DNA of 64,000 bases, taken from positions 292,195 to 356,194 of the forward strand of contig JACDOX010000109.1 of the NCBI GenBank assembly GCA_014549065.1, given 5' to 3'. The translations under genes were made by a program, and so were the position numbers. Numbering within the stretch: position 1 is the first letter of the stretch; each line of letters begins with the position of its first letter. The notes below the pieces were generated by a model. That model worked only from the letters and a program-made list of their open reading frames with translations. It was not told the DNA's origin and ran no database searches. Shown in pieces: positions 45,651 through 59,329 of this stretch. This DNA comes from Cardinalis cardinalis. Taxonomy: Eukaryota > Chordata > Aves > Passeriformes > Cardinalidae.

Positions 45651-47936
45651 CCCCTTACTGGAGGCCAGCTCTGGGTTTGGAAGCTGCAGTAGGATTTCAT
45701 CAGGAAAGAAACCCTGCAACTGCTATATTTGTCTTTGATTATTCTTGGCAACACTAGAAATACATACCCAGGTTCATAAACACTGCATAAAATACTGCAA
45801 AAGAGTGAGTTAATGGCAAAAAGTCACCATTAACAGATTTTTTTTNAACAAATGCTAACTCTATAACCTTCTTTACATTGATGTAATGCTACTAATAACA
45901 TTGTCTTTATTGCTAATATCAGCACTTGGTCCTTGGCATGGCTAGATACAACTAAGCCAGGAAAGTTTACCTGGATTTATTTAAAAATATAAAAACCCCC
46001 AATCTCCCAACTTTATAAAGGTAACTTTTCAAATCCCTAGCCTCNAGATATTTATTTTAAATTTGTATAAATTCTGTTCTTTTTACTCCAGAATATCCAT
46101 AGCTCAGTGGATCCAAATCTGCTCCAGAGTCCCTGTTTACAATTTCCTATAAACTAAAGGCAAAATTTGCTGTATGCAGAATTTTCTAACCTCCAGGGAA
46201 ATAGGGGGAAAAGGAAAAAAAATATTTTAGGGCCACAGAGACAAGGAAACATAGGAGAACAAGCAGCTTTGTGTCTCTTTAGTGGTGGGCTGCTGCTACC
46301 CACTGCTCCAGGGGGTCTCCACCCTCCAGCACTCCATGCTGGAGGAGGAGGGGTTGTACAGCTCCTGGATGGGTGAAAATTAGGAATTTTTTATGCCACA
46401 GGCATTGGTCATGTCCAGAAGCACGACCCAGCCTTCAAACCCTGCCTGGGTAGGAGTGTGTCTGTACTCCTGTATTATCAATGTTTGTTATTTCACTGAG
46501 TTGCATCAGGTTTCTGTGATTTCTACTAAAGAGCCTCCCTCCTCTTGGGTTATTTTCTGCCCCTTCAAACCCATGTTTACCACTCTTTTTCCTTGCAGAG
46601 GAANGTATGGAGAAAGCATCCAATTCCTTTCCAGAGTTACCAAGCAAGAAGGATGGGGCAAAACAAAACAAAAACAAGAATCAGCAACAGATCTGCCACC
46701 AGTTTAGTTCNACAATTTTTAAAGCCACCTTACTTGCTCACTTTTCAAATCTGACTCGCAGCTGGGTGTGTTAGGTTGATGATGTGACAATGTTCCTCCT
46801 AAGCCAGGTGGCTCCATGAGCTGTTCCTGGGGGGAGCAGGGCAAACAGGCGTGTGCAGACCTGGGCTCCTCCTGCCCATCAAGGACAGCGATGTCCCCAA
46901 GTGCTGGGACATGGGAAAGGGGCTCCCCTCTGCAACATGACCTAGATGTGACCTACAAGAGCTCTGGAAAAGAAGCAACTTTGGCTTTCAGTGCTTTGTC
47001 CCACAGGCAAGTTGGGCTTCCAAATCCTTTTATCCCAGTCACATGTGGCTGCACACCCGGATCCATGTCACTGTGTGCCACGAGCTCCCTTCCCTGCCAC
47101 CTTCCCTCCTGCCAGCTGCACTGGTCATTTTGGGGTGTCACAAGAAAGGACGACCCCACTTTACTGTTCTGATGGCCAGCAGAGCTGTTTTACAGCACAG
47201 AACCCAATTTCTTAGAAGAAGCTGAGACATGAGAACTGAAAGAAGGCTTCTTTCTGAAAATGAAGCAAAACCAACATGGTAAACCTCTAAGTTCCTCCTC
47301 CAGAGCAGTGGAGCACTGGCACTGGGCTCATCCCCATTATTCACAGACTGCCCCTATTGCAGCCTCCTCTCCANGAAAGGGTGAGGAGGAGCAGAAGGGA
47401 TTTCCTGGGGAAAATCAGCACAGCCAAGGCAGCTCATGCCCCTGAGTGCTGAGGTTGTACAGCTCTAAGGGAGGAGATTGGGAAAACCAAATTGTGGTGC
47501 TGAACATTTCCCAGCAGCTCTCCCTTGAACCCATGACAAGCAATGGGCTCACTCAGACACCATCCCAACAGACAAACTCCATGTCTGGCAGGCAAGGAAC
47601 CAGTGGGGAATAGCCTGGTGTAGCCGGAATACTAAAAAACCCAGAGACAAACAGTCCCCTTTGCATCCACATATAAGCCTATAGATACACACAGAAGTTT
47701 TGCAATGTGTCTGAGATGTGTTAGCACCTCAGGGCTTCCAGAAGTGCCTGGAAGGTGCATCCGAGTCCCTTCTCTTTCTTTCCAAACGTGTCTGCTTTTC
47801 CTCATGGAAAGCTGCAGCCTTGGAGGCNGCCTGGCACCACATCTGCTCAGCGGGTGCCGGAGTGGCCTCCAGAATCAAGTCCCTTTCTCCAGCTAAGATC
47901 TGCAAAAAAAATAATGTGGGGGCAAAAAAAACACCC
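45651..47936. other. Non-coding stretch, no gene seen
   Basis: AT-rich at 45750-46150 without strong motifs, then ordinary moderate-GC sequence. N at 45846, 46045, 46604, 46711, 47374 and 47828. Chance frames of about 60 to 120 codons only. No repeats recognised. Confidence 0.57.
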
Positions 47937-47968
47937 AAGAAAAAGAAAAGGAAAAAAAAAAAGGAAAA
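47937..47968 (+). repeat. A-rich purine tract
   Basis: Thirty-two bases of A with scattered G on the plus strand. Two further A runs lie just before it (47904-47911 and 47924-47931). Confidence 0.85.
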
Positions 47969-47984
47969 CAACTCAAAACTTTTG

Positions 47985-49060
47985 TCCGTGGATTCAAAAG
48001 AGCCCTCTTCATGCCAGATTCATCTACATTAAATTGGTCATGACCTTCCAGGTGTCTTTAAGGTTGAAGTGTTTGCTGGACCATTTAAAGCTCCTCTCCC
48101 GGGCTCCGGCGACCCTCCTGACATGGAGAGCTGGGCTTTTAAGAGTGTAGCCACCTTGTCAATGCTCAGAGGTCACTAATAGCCTGCCTTGGGCCTTCCA
48201 GCGGGTCGCGTTCGGCTTGCTAGCCCAACACAAAGGAGAAGGAGAGGAAAGCTGGGGAGGGGGGATAATTATCATTCTTCCTCTCCACCCCCCCTCTCCA
48301 GGCTGAGAGTTATGCTCCATGTCACTGTGTTAATGCGCTTGCATCCAGGGAGACACATAATGCTCCTCTCAGCCCTGTTTATTAGTGAGATCCATTTGCG
48401 AAAGGCCCTTCTTTTGTACCACAATATGAATGTGCTTTGATGGCAAATAATTACGCTAGTCCTTTTGACATGAGGATCCACAGGCTGCCCTAGTTAAGCC
48501 AGTAATTAGCCTGTCCTCCTTCTTTTTTTTTTATTTTTTTTTTATTATTATTATTGAGAAACTACAAATTATCCTCATATGAGCACTGGCCATTGCTTTT
48601 TCTCTTTTCTATTCTGCCTCTCACTCTCTCCCTCTCCCTTGTATCTCTCGGCACTTTGGATAAGGGGAATGCAGCTGCACTAGAGCAAGATAAAGCTCCG
48701 CCATCAAGATGATGAACAATTTGGATGAAGAGGCTTCGAGATGAACACAAAAGCTGAAGAAGTGCGGCTGATGCAGCCCCGGACAGCTGAAGAATGCTGC
48801 AGTCTGCAGATGAATAGCCCTCATTTGCGAATATACAGATTTTCCATGATGAATAAAAACTGAGTGTAGGTCACAATAAATAAACTTTTTTTTCCCCCCT
48901 TCTTCTCAAATAATAATTCAGGTTCCCGGCACCAAACAGCTGTAAATTGAAGGTTGTGCTTAGTTTTCTCAACTCTCAAAGGGGATAATTAAGCTAAGCT
49001 CATATTGTTTGATATATTAGCGTAATGATGAGCTACTATATTCTGGCTTGTTTCGAGTTA
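47985..49060. promoter_or_regulatory. Large candidate conserved enhancer block
   Basis: About 1 kb of complex sequence in an N-free interval (47829-49392). TGTTTATTAG at 48376-48385 fits a FOX site. ATAATTAC at 48447-48454 and GTAATTAGC at 48502-48510 are homeodomain cores. CGGGTCGCGTTCGGC near 48200-48215 retains four CpGs. A T-rich tract (48514-48555) splits it in two. The right half is also complex and AT-rich to about 49050. No frame is convincing. It is one of the best enhancer candidates by motif content. Confidence 0.52.
48514..48555 (-). repeat. T-rich low-complexity tract
   Basis: T runs of 9 and 10 separated by an A, running into four ATT units. It interrupts the enhancer-like block around it. 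Confidence 0.85.
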
Positions 49061-51109
49061 TTTTAGGTTGTTTTTTTTTTCCATTATCTTTTTTCTTAAA
49101 TTACATTTCAAATACATTTTAAATCTAGAAACAGCATTTCAGAAAAACAGTTGCCCTGTGTTTGGGTCTATCTGGAATGTATTCATATAACATTTAATTA
49201 AAGATGCTACATCCTCCTTTTTTGGGGAAAAAGCATGGAGGTATTTGACTAGTCATAACATAATTTCACTCAACTACCAAACCTTTATCCTTTTTGGTGC
49301 AAGACAGCTAAACGTGGCTGAATTCTTCACCAATGCAGTCACTACCCTTCTGGAACTTCAGGACTGGTAGTCCTTGGCAACCATAAAACCACNTCAGCCC
49401 TCCTAATTTTTCCATAATTTTATTGGAAGGTCATTGAAGGGCGAATATCATTTCTGATTTTACCTGTAAGCTCAGGGTTCCATGCACAGACTGCTGGATG
49501 TCATCTTTTTAGGANAGCTGAACAGACTTGGGGCCTCCAAGAAGTTTACAATACTTGTAAGTTGAAGAGGTGTCTTAAGAAGCAGAATAAAAGTGAAGGA
49601 AGCTCATGAACCTGAGTGGAGGTGGAGAGNAATGGTCCAAAACATGCTCATAAAAGTAGGATACACAGTAGAGTAATAATGAGTAGGACTACTCAATGAA
49701 ATAATTTGTTATCTTGTCATTTTCCAAGCTAGAAGAGCACATGAAGTTTTTTCTCCATGATCACAACCCACAAAAATTGAGCAATGACTATATTAGAGAA
49801 GAAGGAAATCAGGGAGCAGCTCACTGATCTGGCTTTAGTTTCAGTATTGTGTACAAAGTTCTGCTAACCTAAGCCAAAGAGACTTTTCCTCTTACCCATG
49901 TTTTGAGAATTAAATCCCACAGCAGACTCATTTGTTTATATTCTAAGGCTATGGCACAGCTTCATAANGTGGAGAGAAGAGACAGTTCAAGTATTTTCAG
50001 GAAAAAAGTAAGATTATCCTACATCTTGACCNGTTTCTGGAACCAATGTCAAGCCACATGTTTTTTATGGTTCAAAAATGTGTGTGAATTGTTCCTTTCA
50101 TCTCTAGTTTGGGATCAAAGGGAGAACAGCCCCTGTGATATTTACAGCATGCCTAGAAAGAAACCCCAGGAATCTTCCACCAAATGTTCCTGTGAGTTCC
50201 TATGAGTTTTCTGTGTTGCTCTGCATGGCCAAGACTCTGACATGGGGTGCGAGAACATAGGGGTGTCAGTGCCAAACTTTTTCCAGCTCTCCCAGCCTCA
50301 GTGGTGATGCCTCATCCTGATTTCCCAGTGAGGATTGTAAATCCCACTGTCACTTGCTTGACCTGTTGTCATGCTGCAAGGAGGCAGCCCAAACTTTGAG
50401 GATTTCAGTGGGTCCAGGGTCACACTCCCTGTCTTTTTTACAAGCCCATCGTGGTCTGCTCTAAAGCTTTGCCCATAACCCACAGTCCTTGTGTTCATCC
50501 CATCAAACAGCAATGGGATGAGGAGGGGCCCAACTATCTCCCACTGGGAACACCCACGATACACTAACNACAGGTGGGTCAGGAAGACCAATTAATCAGA
50601 AATTGCAAAGCAGGAAGAGCAANGGGGGAAGNAAAAAAAAGAAAAAAAAGATTTTTTTCTNTTCCCCCACACCTGGGAGAAAATTCCCACTGGTTGTTCC
50701 CTTCAGGAAAACACTTTCACAATCCTGATCCAAAGGCCATTAGAGACTGCCAGTCTTNCCAATGGCTTCAAGGGAGTTTCAAGCAGGTCATTACTAAACA
50801 CAGAGAAAAATAAAACCAGGGGCTTTCCAGTGCTGAACATCAGAGAAAATCAGGGAGCCAGGCACATCCCTGAGGATCAGAGCTCCAGGGCCCTGCAGGT
50901 TTCTTCCCAGGGGCACTGACGGTGGTCAGCAGGCTTGGATTATCATCCAGAGCCCATCCAGTACTTGAACTGNTGATGGATTTCCATTCATGCTTGCAGT
51001 AATGGCTGAACATTTATTAACTCTTTTCTCACCCANTATCTCCCTCCNTAAAAGGGTGCTCACAGCAAATCTNGGATCAATAGTTAGGAAATCGGATTTT
51101 TCATCTGAC
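49061..51109. other. Non-coding stretch with the densest N cluster
   Basis: AT-rich at the left, ordinary to the right. Fourteen N positions occur between 49393 and 51073, nine of them from 50570 to 51073. A purine tract surrounds 50632-50653. No gene or recognised repeat. Confidence 0.55.
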
Positions 51110-51910
51110 AGCTGTGTAAAAGCANACCTTTAATTTGTATATAGCCCCCTATAGACTCTGCTCACCAATAAAGATTCTATTTATTTTGTAACAGCCATGA
51201 AACCATTATTAATATTTTTGTTAGGACCCCAAATTCCTCATCAGAGCTGCACTAGGGCCTGTTCATATTTGTAATGAGAGAGAGGGAGGGGGCAGCTCCT
51301 GATCTAAAGAGGTTGCAGTTTTAGCAGGTAAGAGACAAAGAAATGCAGATAAACCATCCAGGAGGCAGGAGGGGTTGAGGACAAGGAAAAGGTGAAAAAA
51401 CCAAACAACCAACCCTGTCGTGTTTAATAAGTTCAGCCCCAGTTTATGCTATTATAGGATTTCAATATATTTCAGATTATGCAATCTGATTTAATAATCA
51501 GTTGCTCAATACAAGTCTTGTTCTTCCTCGTCTCTGCTGTAAGAGCTGATGGAGGCAAAAGGCCCTCGTGCCCTGGTGGGGAGCACCACTCTCACATTCA
51601 AAACTTAAGGCTGACCCAAGGGATCATCAATCAGTAGCTCACTTTAAAATTCTCTTTAAAATGTTTTACTAGCTCACTTTACTTGGCATTTTTATCACTA
51701 TCTATATCTCTAAAGCAGTGATATAATTAGTAAAGTTATTAATGTTTCTTATGTTTAGTCTTACAAAAGCTACAAATATCCATAAATCTGGCTTACAGCA
51801 AAATAAATAACGACAATAATTCTGTCAAGCATCAANATAATTTGCTGGACAGCATTGTGTAAACCAAGCAAATATCTGAACCATTAATGAGCTTAATCTG
51901 TGCCATTTAN
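51110..51910. promoter_or_regulatory. Candidate conserved AT-rich block
   Basis: Complex AT-rich sequence with TTTAATTTGTATATAGCCCCC near 51129, ACCATTATTAATATTTTTG near 51202 and a GATTTAATAATCAG segment near 51488. Only two N (51125 and 51837) lie in about 800 bases, after a very N-dense flank. A CAG/GTAAGA donor-like site on the plus strand lies near 51327 with no clear acceptor. Confidence 0.4.
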
Positions 51911-52694
51911 CCACCCCTCAGTAAATTGTTCTGCAGGCCAGAGGGGTGTCCAGCTTAGTTACTCTGCAGATTTCCCAGTGTTTGCTTTCCCACAAAAGTG
52001 ACCAGCCTGACTTAACCCAGTTCTGCCTCACACTCTCACAACATGAGACAATCTCTTATCAAATGTGTAGGAATGGGGTTTTTTAATCCCATCCTTGTAA
52101 AACTTTGGGTTTTCAGAGGAGTTGATGTTCTGCATGGATCCACGTTCCTTTAGAGAAAAACCCAAGTGATACAAACCGAGGAAGCTGCCACCAGAAAATA
52201 ACTCCCTTTTCCTTTTTTTTCCTGACAATATTCACTTTTTAGTGGTGAGGGTGTTCACTTAGGACAAGATGCAGTCAGCTATAAGATTCTGCTCTGTGTG
52301 GTTCAAACCAGTGACAGGAATCTGGGTGCCAGCATCTTCGCCTTAGGGTTAGGCTCTCTNATTCAAGCCAAAATTTATGCCTCAGGCAGGAGAAACTTTT
52401 CATCTCTAAAACATCAAACCAGGATGCTGCAGAGTCCTGCTTTTTGTCATATTGTCTGCTCCCAAGACAGGGATTTTTATGAAAACTCCTGGACAGCTCA
52501 CGCCCCCAAGACTTTGAACCGTGGCACGGGCCACCCTTTATTCTGCTATCACTTGATTTTCTTTAAAATGGAGTGGGTATCAACATATGCACTAAAAAAA
52601 AAAAAAGGAAACCAACAGAAAGGGCANACCAAGGCTTCTTGGCAAAATAATAATACAAATCCACCACCCATGGCATCACCATTCCAATAACAAA
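51911..52694. other. Non-coding stretch, no gene seen
   Basis: Ordinary sequence with a 13-base A run near 52593 and N at 51911, 52360 and 52627. A 130-codon plus-strand frame crosses two N positions and is not recognisable. Confidence 0.57.
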
Positions 52695-53170
52695 ATAAAT
52701 GTCTGCTCTCATGGACCCCGAGTAAAAGCCCCTTTAAGTAAAAGTATTAGAAGAATACATCAGCTATAAGATATAATACCAGTGACTAATACCACAGGAT
52801 GAGCATTTTTAACTTTCACTCTGAAATGACTGGATGATAAGAGAGTACAATATATATTTTGAATTCAGGGTGAGAAGATCTTTTTAATATAAGTGTTTTA
52901 TGATGTAGCCATACATCATTTCTAACTAAAATGCTAAACAAAACACCATCCTTTTCTGAAACATAGATAATGATGGATTTTTGTTATTCTATTTTATTCC
53001 ATAAGATAATTTTTCAACCCAAACTTTTATTTTATTGATGGCATAAGAAGNCTCCAGTACATCTTCTTTCATATATGAGACAATTTCATGAAAACTGTGA
53101 GCTAAAACTCGAATGTCATTGCAGAGAAAGAATTTTTGGATACGTGATCATTTATTGGGAGAGTCCCACA
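52695..53170. promoter_or_regulatory. Possible conserved AT-rich block
   Basis: AT-rich complex sequence with one N (53051), including TAATACCAGTGACTAATACC near 52775. Motif content is weaker than in the main blocks. Low confidence. Confidence 0.28.
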
Positions 53171-56100
53171 AGATGGGATTAAAGGAGATTAAAAGGACCA
53201 GGTATGTTTTGTTGATTGCTTTGGCACTTGAAAACCCCTCTGATCTCAGAGCAGGAGTTTTGTGGGTATTATTATAATAATAATGGGGATCTTGGAGGAC
53301 GGGAGGTGGATAAGCAGAAGCNAACTAAATCCAATAATGTTTGTACTGTCACAAAGCCAGGATGGTTTGGGATATGATTTAATCCTATGGAGCAGACCTA
53401 CCCAACACTCCTAAGCAAGAGATAGACAAATAAATANATAAACCAGTAAAACAGAGGCATATCTGCAAAGTGAAATCCCTCATCCTTCCCTGGGCAAAAT
53501 ATTGTATTCCCTCAACACCAAAACTCGCCAATAATTTGGCTCTGTGTGTGCTGAGCAAGAATCCCAACAAATCTCTGCCTCCTCCACTTTACAGCCTCAG
53601 CAAAACATGACATCTGAGGACTTGCCTGTGCTTTCTGTCTCTTNCCTTGTTTGTTTTCATGTGTACCACCAAAACAGACTGTGTCACTACCTATAAGGAA
53701 CCAAAACATTTCAAGTACTGACTACTGCAAAAATATGAAACACCTTTTTTAGTACTTGGTTCAAACACAGGGATCAAGAGGGAAGGAAAATGGCATTTCC
53801 ACCGCTCTGGTGTTGAGGATGCAGGGCTGCTCACTGCACCACTGCCTTTCCAAATACCTTACTGTGTCTATCACAAGACAATTTCTCCCCTAGTCTCTTG
53901 TTCCAGGGACTCCCAAGCTTGGCCACGTTTTTAAAAAAGAACTTTCCTGGNAAGGCTGATGTTAGAACGGTGGTGTGAAGTTGTACAAATTTTAGCACTT
54001 CTGTGCTTCAAGAAAATCTGAATTAAACCCTCAATTTGTAACACATTAATCCATTTTTCTCANGAAGTCAAGGGAGCAACACTGAGTTGGACCAAGCCAC
54101 GAGCCAGCCCATGGCAGACACATCTGCNGCAGGGGCAAGGGGCCTGCTTTTACCACAGTTAAATAACAAGTTAAAAAACCTCCAGGCCTGAAGTTCTTGT
54201 TTTGAATTCTNACTCTGCCTCTATACCTCCTGAGGATTTTGGCCATGGTGCCTCATCAGAACAATAGCTCAGAAGAAGCCAGCAGTCCTGGTTACAATTA
54301 GTNGAGACTGTTTTAACTACCTGTTGGGTTGTTACAGATTTAAGAAGGACTGGCTGATGAGAAGAAGGTTCTGGCAAAAACATCTCTGCTAAGTTATGAA
54401 GACTTAGGTTTTTTTTAATTTTTAAGTTCAGCAACATGGTTTGGAAAGACTTTGTAAAAAACCTGAGATATATCCTTCCCTGGTTTTTATATCCGTGCCT
54501 GACTCTTAGCTCTCCAAAGAATTCCATATTCCTTATTTACACTCAGTGGCCAGCACGGCACCCTCCTGTCCCCAGCTGGCCTTGGAGCTCAGTCAGAACA
54601 GAAATATAAACAACAATAAAAAAATAAAAAACCAATCTCAATAAAATTGAGAATCACACAACCAGTATGATCTTCCCCTAAATCCTGNATGAAAAACCTC
54701 AGGAAATGCACAAGGGAAAGCCTGAATGCATTAACCAGGAAAAAAAAATAAAATTAAGAGATCTGTGAAAGAAGTTCCACTTAAAATAAAAGGCAGCAGA
54801 GACCAAACTCTTAAGAGTCCAGGNTTTGAATGAGCTTTCATTATTCATTGACCCAGGTCTCTTCTTCATGCTATGCAGAAAGCAAAAGATTAAACCAGTG
54901 CTGATGGCAGAGGGGACGGCAGGGTGGGTGCTGAGGACAGCCCGGCCCATGGAGCTGGGGAGGGGGTGCTTTGACTGTGCACTCAGAACTTCCCAGCACA
55001 AGGGTGCAGCAACTCAGCTAATTGGGGAAGATAAAAGGCAGGTTTTTATGAGACAGGCACCATCATTATCAGAAATGAAGGATAAAAACTTGAGCAGCTA
55101 CGTCTTATTTTATCGCTGGGAAGTCTCAGAAGGAAAAAAAGAATTACCAAACTTTTTGATAGTTCCATTTAACCACAAGAAAACTATGTTAATGTAACCC
55201 TAAAGGTTTGACTAAAACCTATGAAATCAAGGCAACTCAGAGTCCAGGCCTCAGCTTCTTCCCTAAGCCACCCGTAGTGCTGGGACCACGTGAGACACAA
55301 ACACTGCCTGTTTGGGGACACTGTCATTTATATGGGCAGACCATGCTGCTGCCTCCTGAACCCCAAAACTAACACCCAGCACAGCCCCTAGAGCTGCACC
55401 TACAGTGGGCTTCTGTTTTCTATGCTTTTCCTTTGTTTCTCGTTGGGAAAACACAAAGACATTGAGCAGTTTCATCCCCAAGCAGTCCCACACAAAACCT
55501 CCCTCTCCGAAGTGCAGCCAGGCAGCGAGAAGCAAATGCTTTAATGGCCAAGTTTAAANAGCCCTGGAAGTCTGGGTTTCTAATGAAAATACTGACAGAC
55601 CTTCAGCCACCAGGCAGGGGGAGCAGGCGCCACCATAATGACCATTTAAGCCCTGTTTTCTGAGAAAGGCTTGGCCCAGCAGCACNGGAGGAGTAAACAG
55701 GGCTGGTAACTTAATGACCTTTGAGCATTAGCAGATGGCCTTTTTATGAGCACAGATTAGCAGAACATGGGAGTTTTTAATGGCCACTAACAGGTGCCAA
55801 GGCTGCTTTTCCCTTCCCTACCTACCCACAGCCAGTAAAGCACTGATCTGCTCCTGCCCCATCCTTTATTTGTCTTACACCCCAGCATCTTGGATGACAC
55901 AGCANGGAATGTCGTGCACCATCCTGGCAAAGCTGCAGGTCACCCAAAAGCATGAGCACACCACCTTTGGGTGATGGCATTGTCAGGTGAGTCCTCATCA
56001 CAATATCACTTCCGAGGTACAGCCACTTCAGTGGGGATGGTCAAAACGGTTGTCCCCCTCTTTCTGGTTCAAGAGAGATGTAGGAAAGCCCAAGAGCAGG

Positions 56101-59100
56101 CTCCAGAGCTGTTTGAAAGCAAGGGGGAGGGAGTCTAAGCAAAGCCATGACAGGGGATTCCTCTTTCTTGTTTATAGCATCATGGTGTTCACCTATGACA
56201 TCCATGGCTCTGCCCCATTAAAGACACCCTGGTATCTTTATGAGCTGGGGCCACAGTGAGTGCTCCATTCATGTCTCTGCAAACATTCCCTCACCCAACC
56301 TTATCCTGGCCCGGGAACAACTCAGAAGCACACCAGGACTCAAGGCAATTACCAAATTGGCTCCTCTGCATTTATCTCTGTGGGTGGGTAGAGGAAAGCC
56401 CTCACAATTAATCTCAGATGCTGCCTGATTAGACACAACTCAGGGGTTATGATCCTCCCGGAGCCAAGGGGCCTGCCTGAAGCCTGGAGCTGCAGTGAGC
56501 AGGCTGAGGCAGCTCCTGCCCTCACCTTGGGTGTGGGGGGTCACATACAAGTGCAGGTCTGNAGCCACTGAGTGGGAAACTGAGGAAATGTAGGGAAAAA
56601 ACCAGCAAGAGCATGGCCAGGGAGCAGATTATGGTGTCCTTCAGCCTGCATTCTTTGGGCTTCCCACTTTTGGCTTCTCTTCTCTCAGCTCCCATTACTG
56701 GCCTCCAAATCTCTTACCCTCCCCTTTCTTGGCCTCCCACCCTCAGCCTCCACTCTCTTGAGAGATGCCATATGCCAGTGCCTCATTTTTCCATGGAAAA
56801 AGATAACACGGTGCAAACTCCAGATTTTGTAACGTGTGGTGGCAGTGCCAATCTTGCAACTGTCAGGTTGGAATCCCTTATTAGAAGGAACATATTATGG
56901 CTGNGATTTGAGGCAAAACACCAGGGAAAGAGGTTGGAAAACTCAGGGAAAAAAAAAAATTCCTTGATAAAACAATTAAAATTTGCCACGCAGAGGAATT
57001 CATCGTGTCCAGAACAGAATTCCTGGAAAGCAGCACTGTGAGAANCTTCATTCAAAGTACTGCAAGGAAACAGCCCCCAGCCAGAGGAGTGAAACTGGGA
57101 GTCTGCAGAAAATGGTGCATTGAAGTGTCCACTGTGGGAAATGGCACAGGAGAGGGGATGTGGAGTGTGGGGGAAGCAGAATGCTGGCACCANCCATGCT
57201 GCCTCTGGGCCCTCCTGGCACTGCTGCTGGTGCCTCTGGGTATGGTGGACTCACCCCCGAGAAGAAAAGGAGAGTTTGAGGCTCTGAGTCCAGCAGGGAG
57301 GCACAAGTCAGCGTGGGGCCAACCCCAGTGGTATTATGGAAAAAAAAATACCCCAGGTGCAACAAGGGAGTGGAAAAGTTAAAGATGGAAGCTCCCAGCA
57401 GGGCAGGGCTGAAGGAGCTGATGCAGGCCTCATCCTGTCCTACAGGTGTTCACATAGATGGGAAATAAGAGAACACTTTCCATTACCTAGCAGAGAGGTG
57501 CACTTGGAAGCTGGGCTAATGCCCAGTGTGGTGGATATGTCCAGAGGGTCCCTTTCTTTCTTGCTCATGATTCACTTTGGGGCCTCTCTTGCAGCGCCAT
57601 TGGGATGTGCAGCAATTTCACAGGAAAATGCAATTTCTTGTAGAGACACAGGGTCTGCACAGNTGCTGGCTGAACCTGAAGACAAGAGGGATAAAATGTA
57701 GAATCAGAGCTTCAAAAAACTTTGGGAAGAGTGTANTGCTGTGCAAAAGCCAAGTGAAACATGAATTAAAGTTAAGAGAAAGATGTGCTAGAAGGCCTGA
57801 TGGTCCTGTGACACCAAATTTCAGAAGAAACAGGAGTAACTTACACAGATGCCAGATCTGTCAGGAAGCACTGATGTCTACAGACCTCCCCAAGGAGAGA
57901 ACTAAGCCACAATCTTGAAACTACATTGTCTAAAGATAGACCTGGGCTTTACGTGACAGAAATGGGGACCCTCACCCTGCAACCCAAGCAGGCAAACTCA
58001 GTCATAATGCCCAGGAAGGGGCATGGGGTAGTGCCCTGCTGAGCCCTGAACTCACACAGCCCTGCAGAGCCCTGGTGAATGCATTACAGGGGAGGACCCN
58101 GCCTTTCATCAGCTTCCAGCAGGAAAAGGGAGAAAGTCCTCTGAAGTGGGTGTTCTTCCTGGGAGCACGAGGCCAGAGGGGGAGCACGGTGAGGCAGCTG
58201 AGCNCGCGGACAAGACACAACCAGAACTCATTAACTCACCGCTGTGGTGCCGGGGTGCCTCCAGGGAGACCACACAGCAGCACAGAAAACCCCGGAGACT
58301 AATTGAACATGGTTAATTATTAGGTGCTTTAAGATATATTTGAATTTCTTTATTGTGCTCANGTTGTTTGTTGTAGTTATTTTTGGCTGGGGAAGTGGTA
58401 CCTTGCAGGAACTTTGGAAAGAGCCATTTGGAAGGGACTCGTGTCCCCCGGGGTTGGGGTGACACATGGCTGAGCTNCCTCAGCCTCCTCCCAAGCCCCT
58501 CCAGTGCCTGCCAGCATCAGATGCCAACCTGCCAACCCCAGCACATGCTCTTGTAAAAGGACATGGCAAAGCAAACACCTCGAGTGATGGCAGGAATCCA
58601 GAACATTTGAGAAATGATTTGCGAAAGCCAGCAGTGGGATCACAGCCCTCCCAAACACCACGATATAACCATGGGCTTGGAGGTCTAGGCTTTAGCTGNC
58701 CTAAGACTTTATGAGCTGGAGACCTGCACAGAAACTTCACCTTGGTAAGGGTGGATCGATTTACGTCCCTGCATCAAAGCCTGGCTAACCCTGAGGGTTT
58801 CTGTGCACGAGCTGAAGAGCAAGGCCAGCTCAGTGCAGTGGCATAACCAGGGTAACCACATCAAAGGCAGTGGAGAGACACTCTTTCCCAGTGGAGGGTG
58901 CACTCATGTGACTGCTCTGTGCTGGAGATCAGGAGATTATATGAGCACTGAAATTTAAAGCAAAATCAGGTGTGAATTAAGCTGGCTGAGGCAAAGGGAA
59001 TGCGAGCAGGAGTNTCTGTGAGGCCAACACGCAGAAGAGTTTTGCTCCAAACTGTGTTGAGTCTTTAAAGCCATTTCTGCTGTGTTGAACCCACGTTTCA

Positions 59101-59329
59101 GCTCGCCTGGCTCGAGCTCTGAACACTGAGACCCCAGGATCTGCTCTGCAGGGAGTTAATTCCTGGCAGCCAAATTCAAGTCTCCAGAGACAAGGGGTGT
59201 TACCCCCAGGGACAAATTTGGCCACAGGCATCTCTATTCAGTACTGGATGAGCAGGAAAGGCTTCCTGGACTTGCAGAGCTCATTTGTGCCAGCTCCGAA
59301 TTTGGCCCCGTGTCTTTCTCTTTGTTCCA
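53171..59329. other. Non-coding stretch, no gene seen
   Basis: Six kilobases of moderate-GC sequence with a fairly even scatter of N positions, about 30 in all. A short (AAT)n lies at 53268-53284. Frames of 100 to 142 codons (for example 56613-57041 plus and 56783-57190 minus) overlap on opposite strands and cross N positions. I recognise no gene, RNA or repeat family. A small AT-rich segment at 55540-55790 has ATTAGCAG words but is too short to call. Confidence 0.55.
53268..53284. repeat. Short (AAT)n microsatellite
   Basis: Five to six ATT/AAT units. Simple sequence. Confidence 0.85.

Noticed and set aside
58430..58445. TTGGAAGGGACTC considered as the conserved CR1 3-prime-region motif
   Set aside because: The surrounding consensus is absent on both strands.
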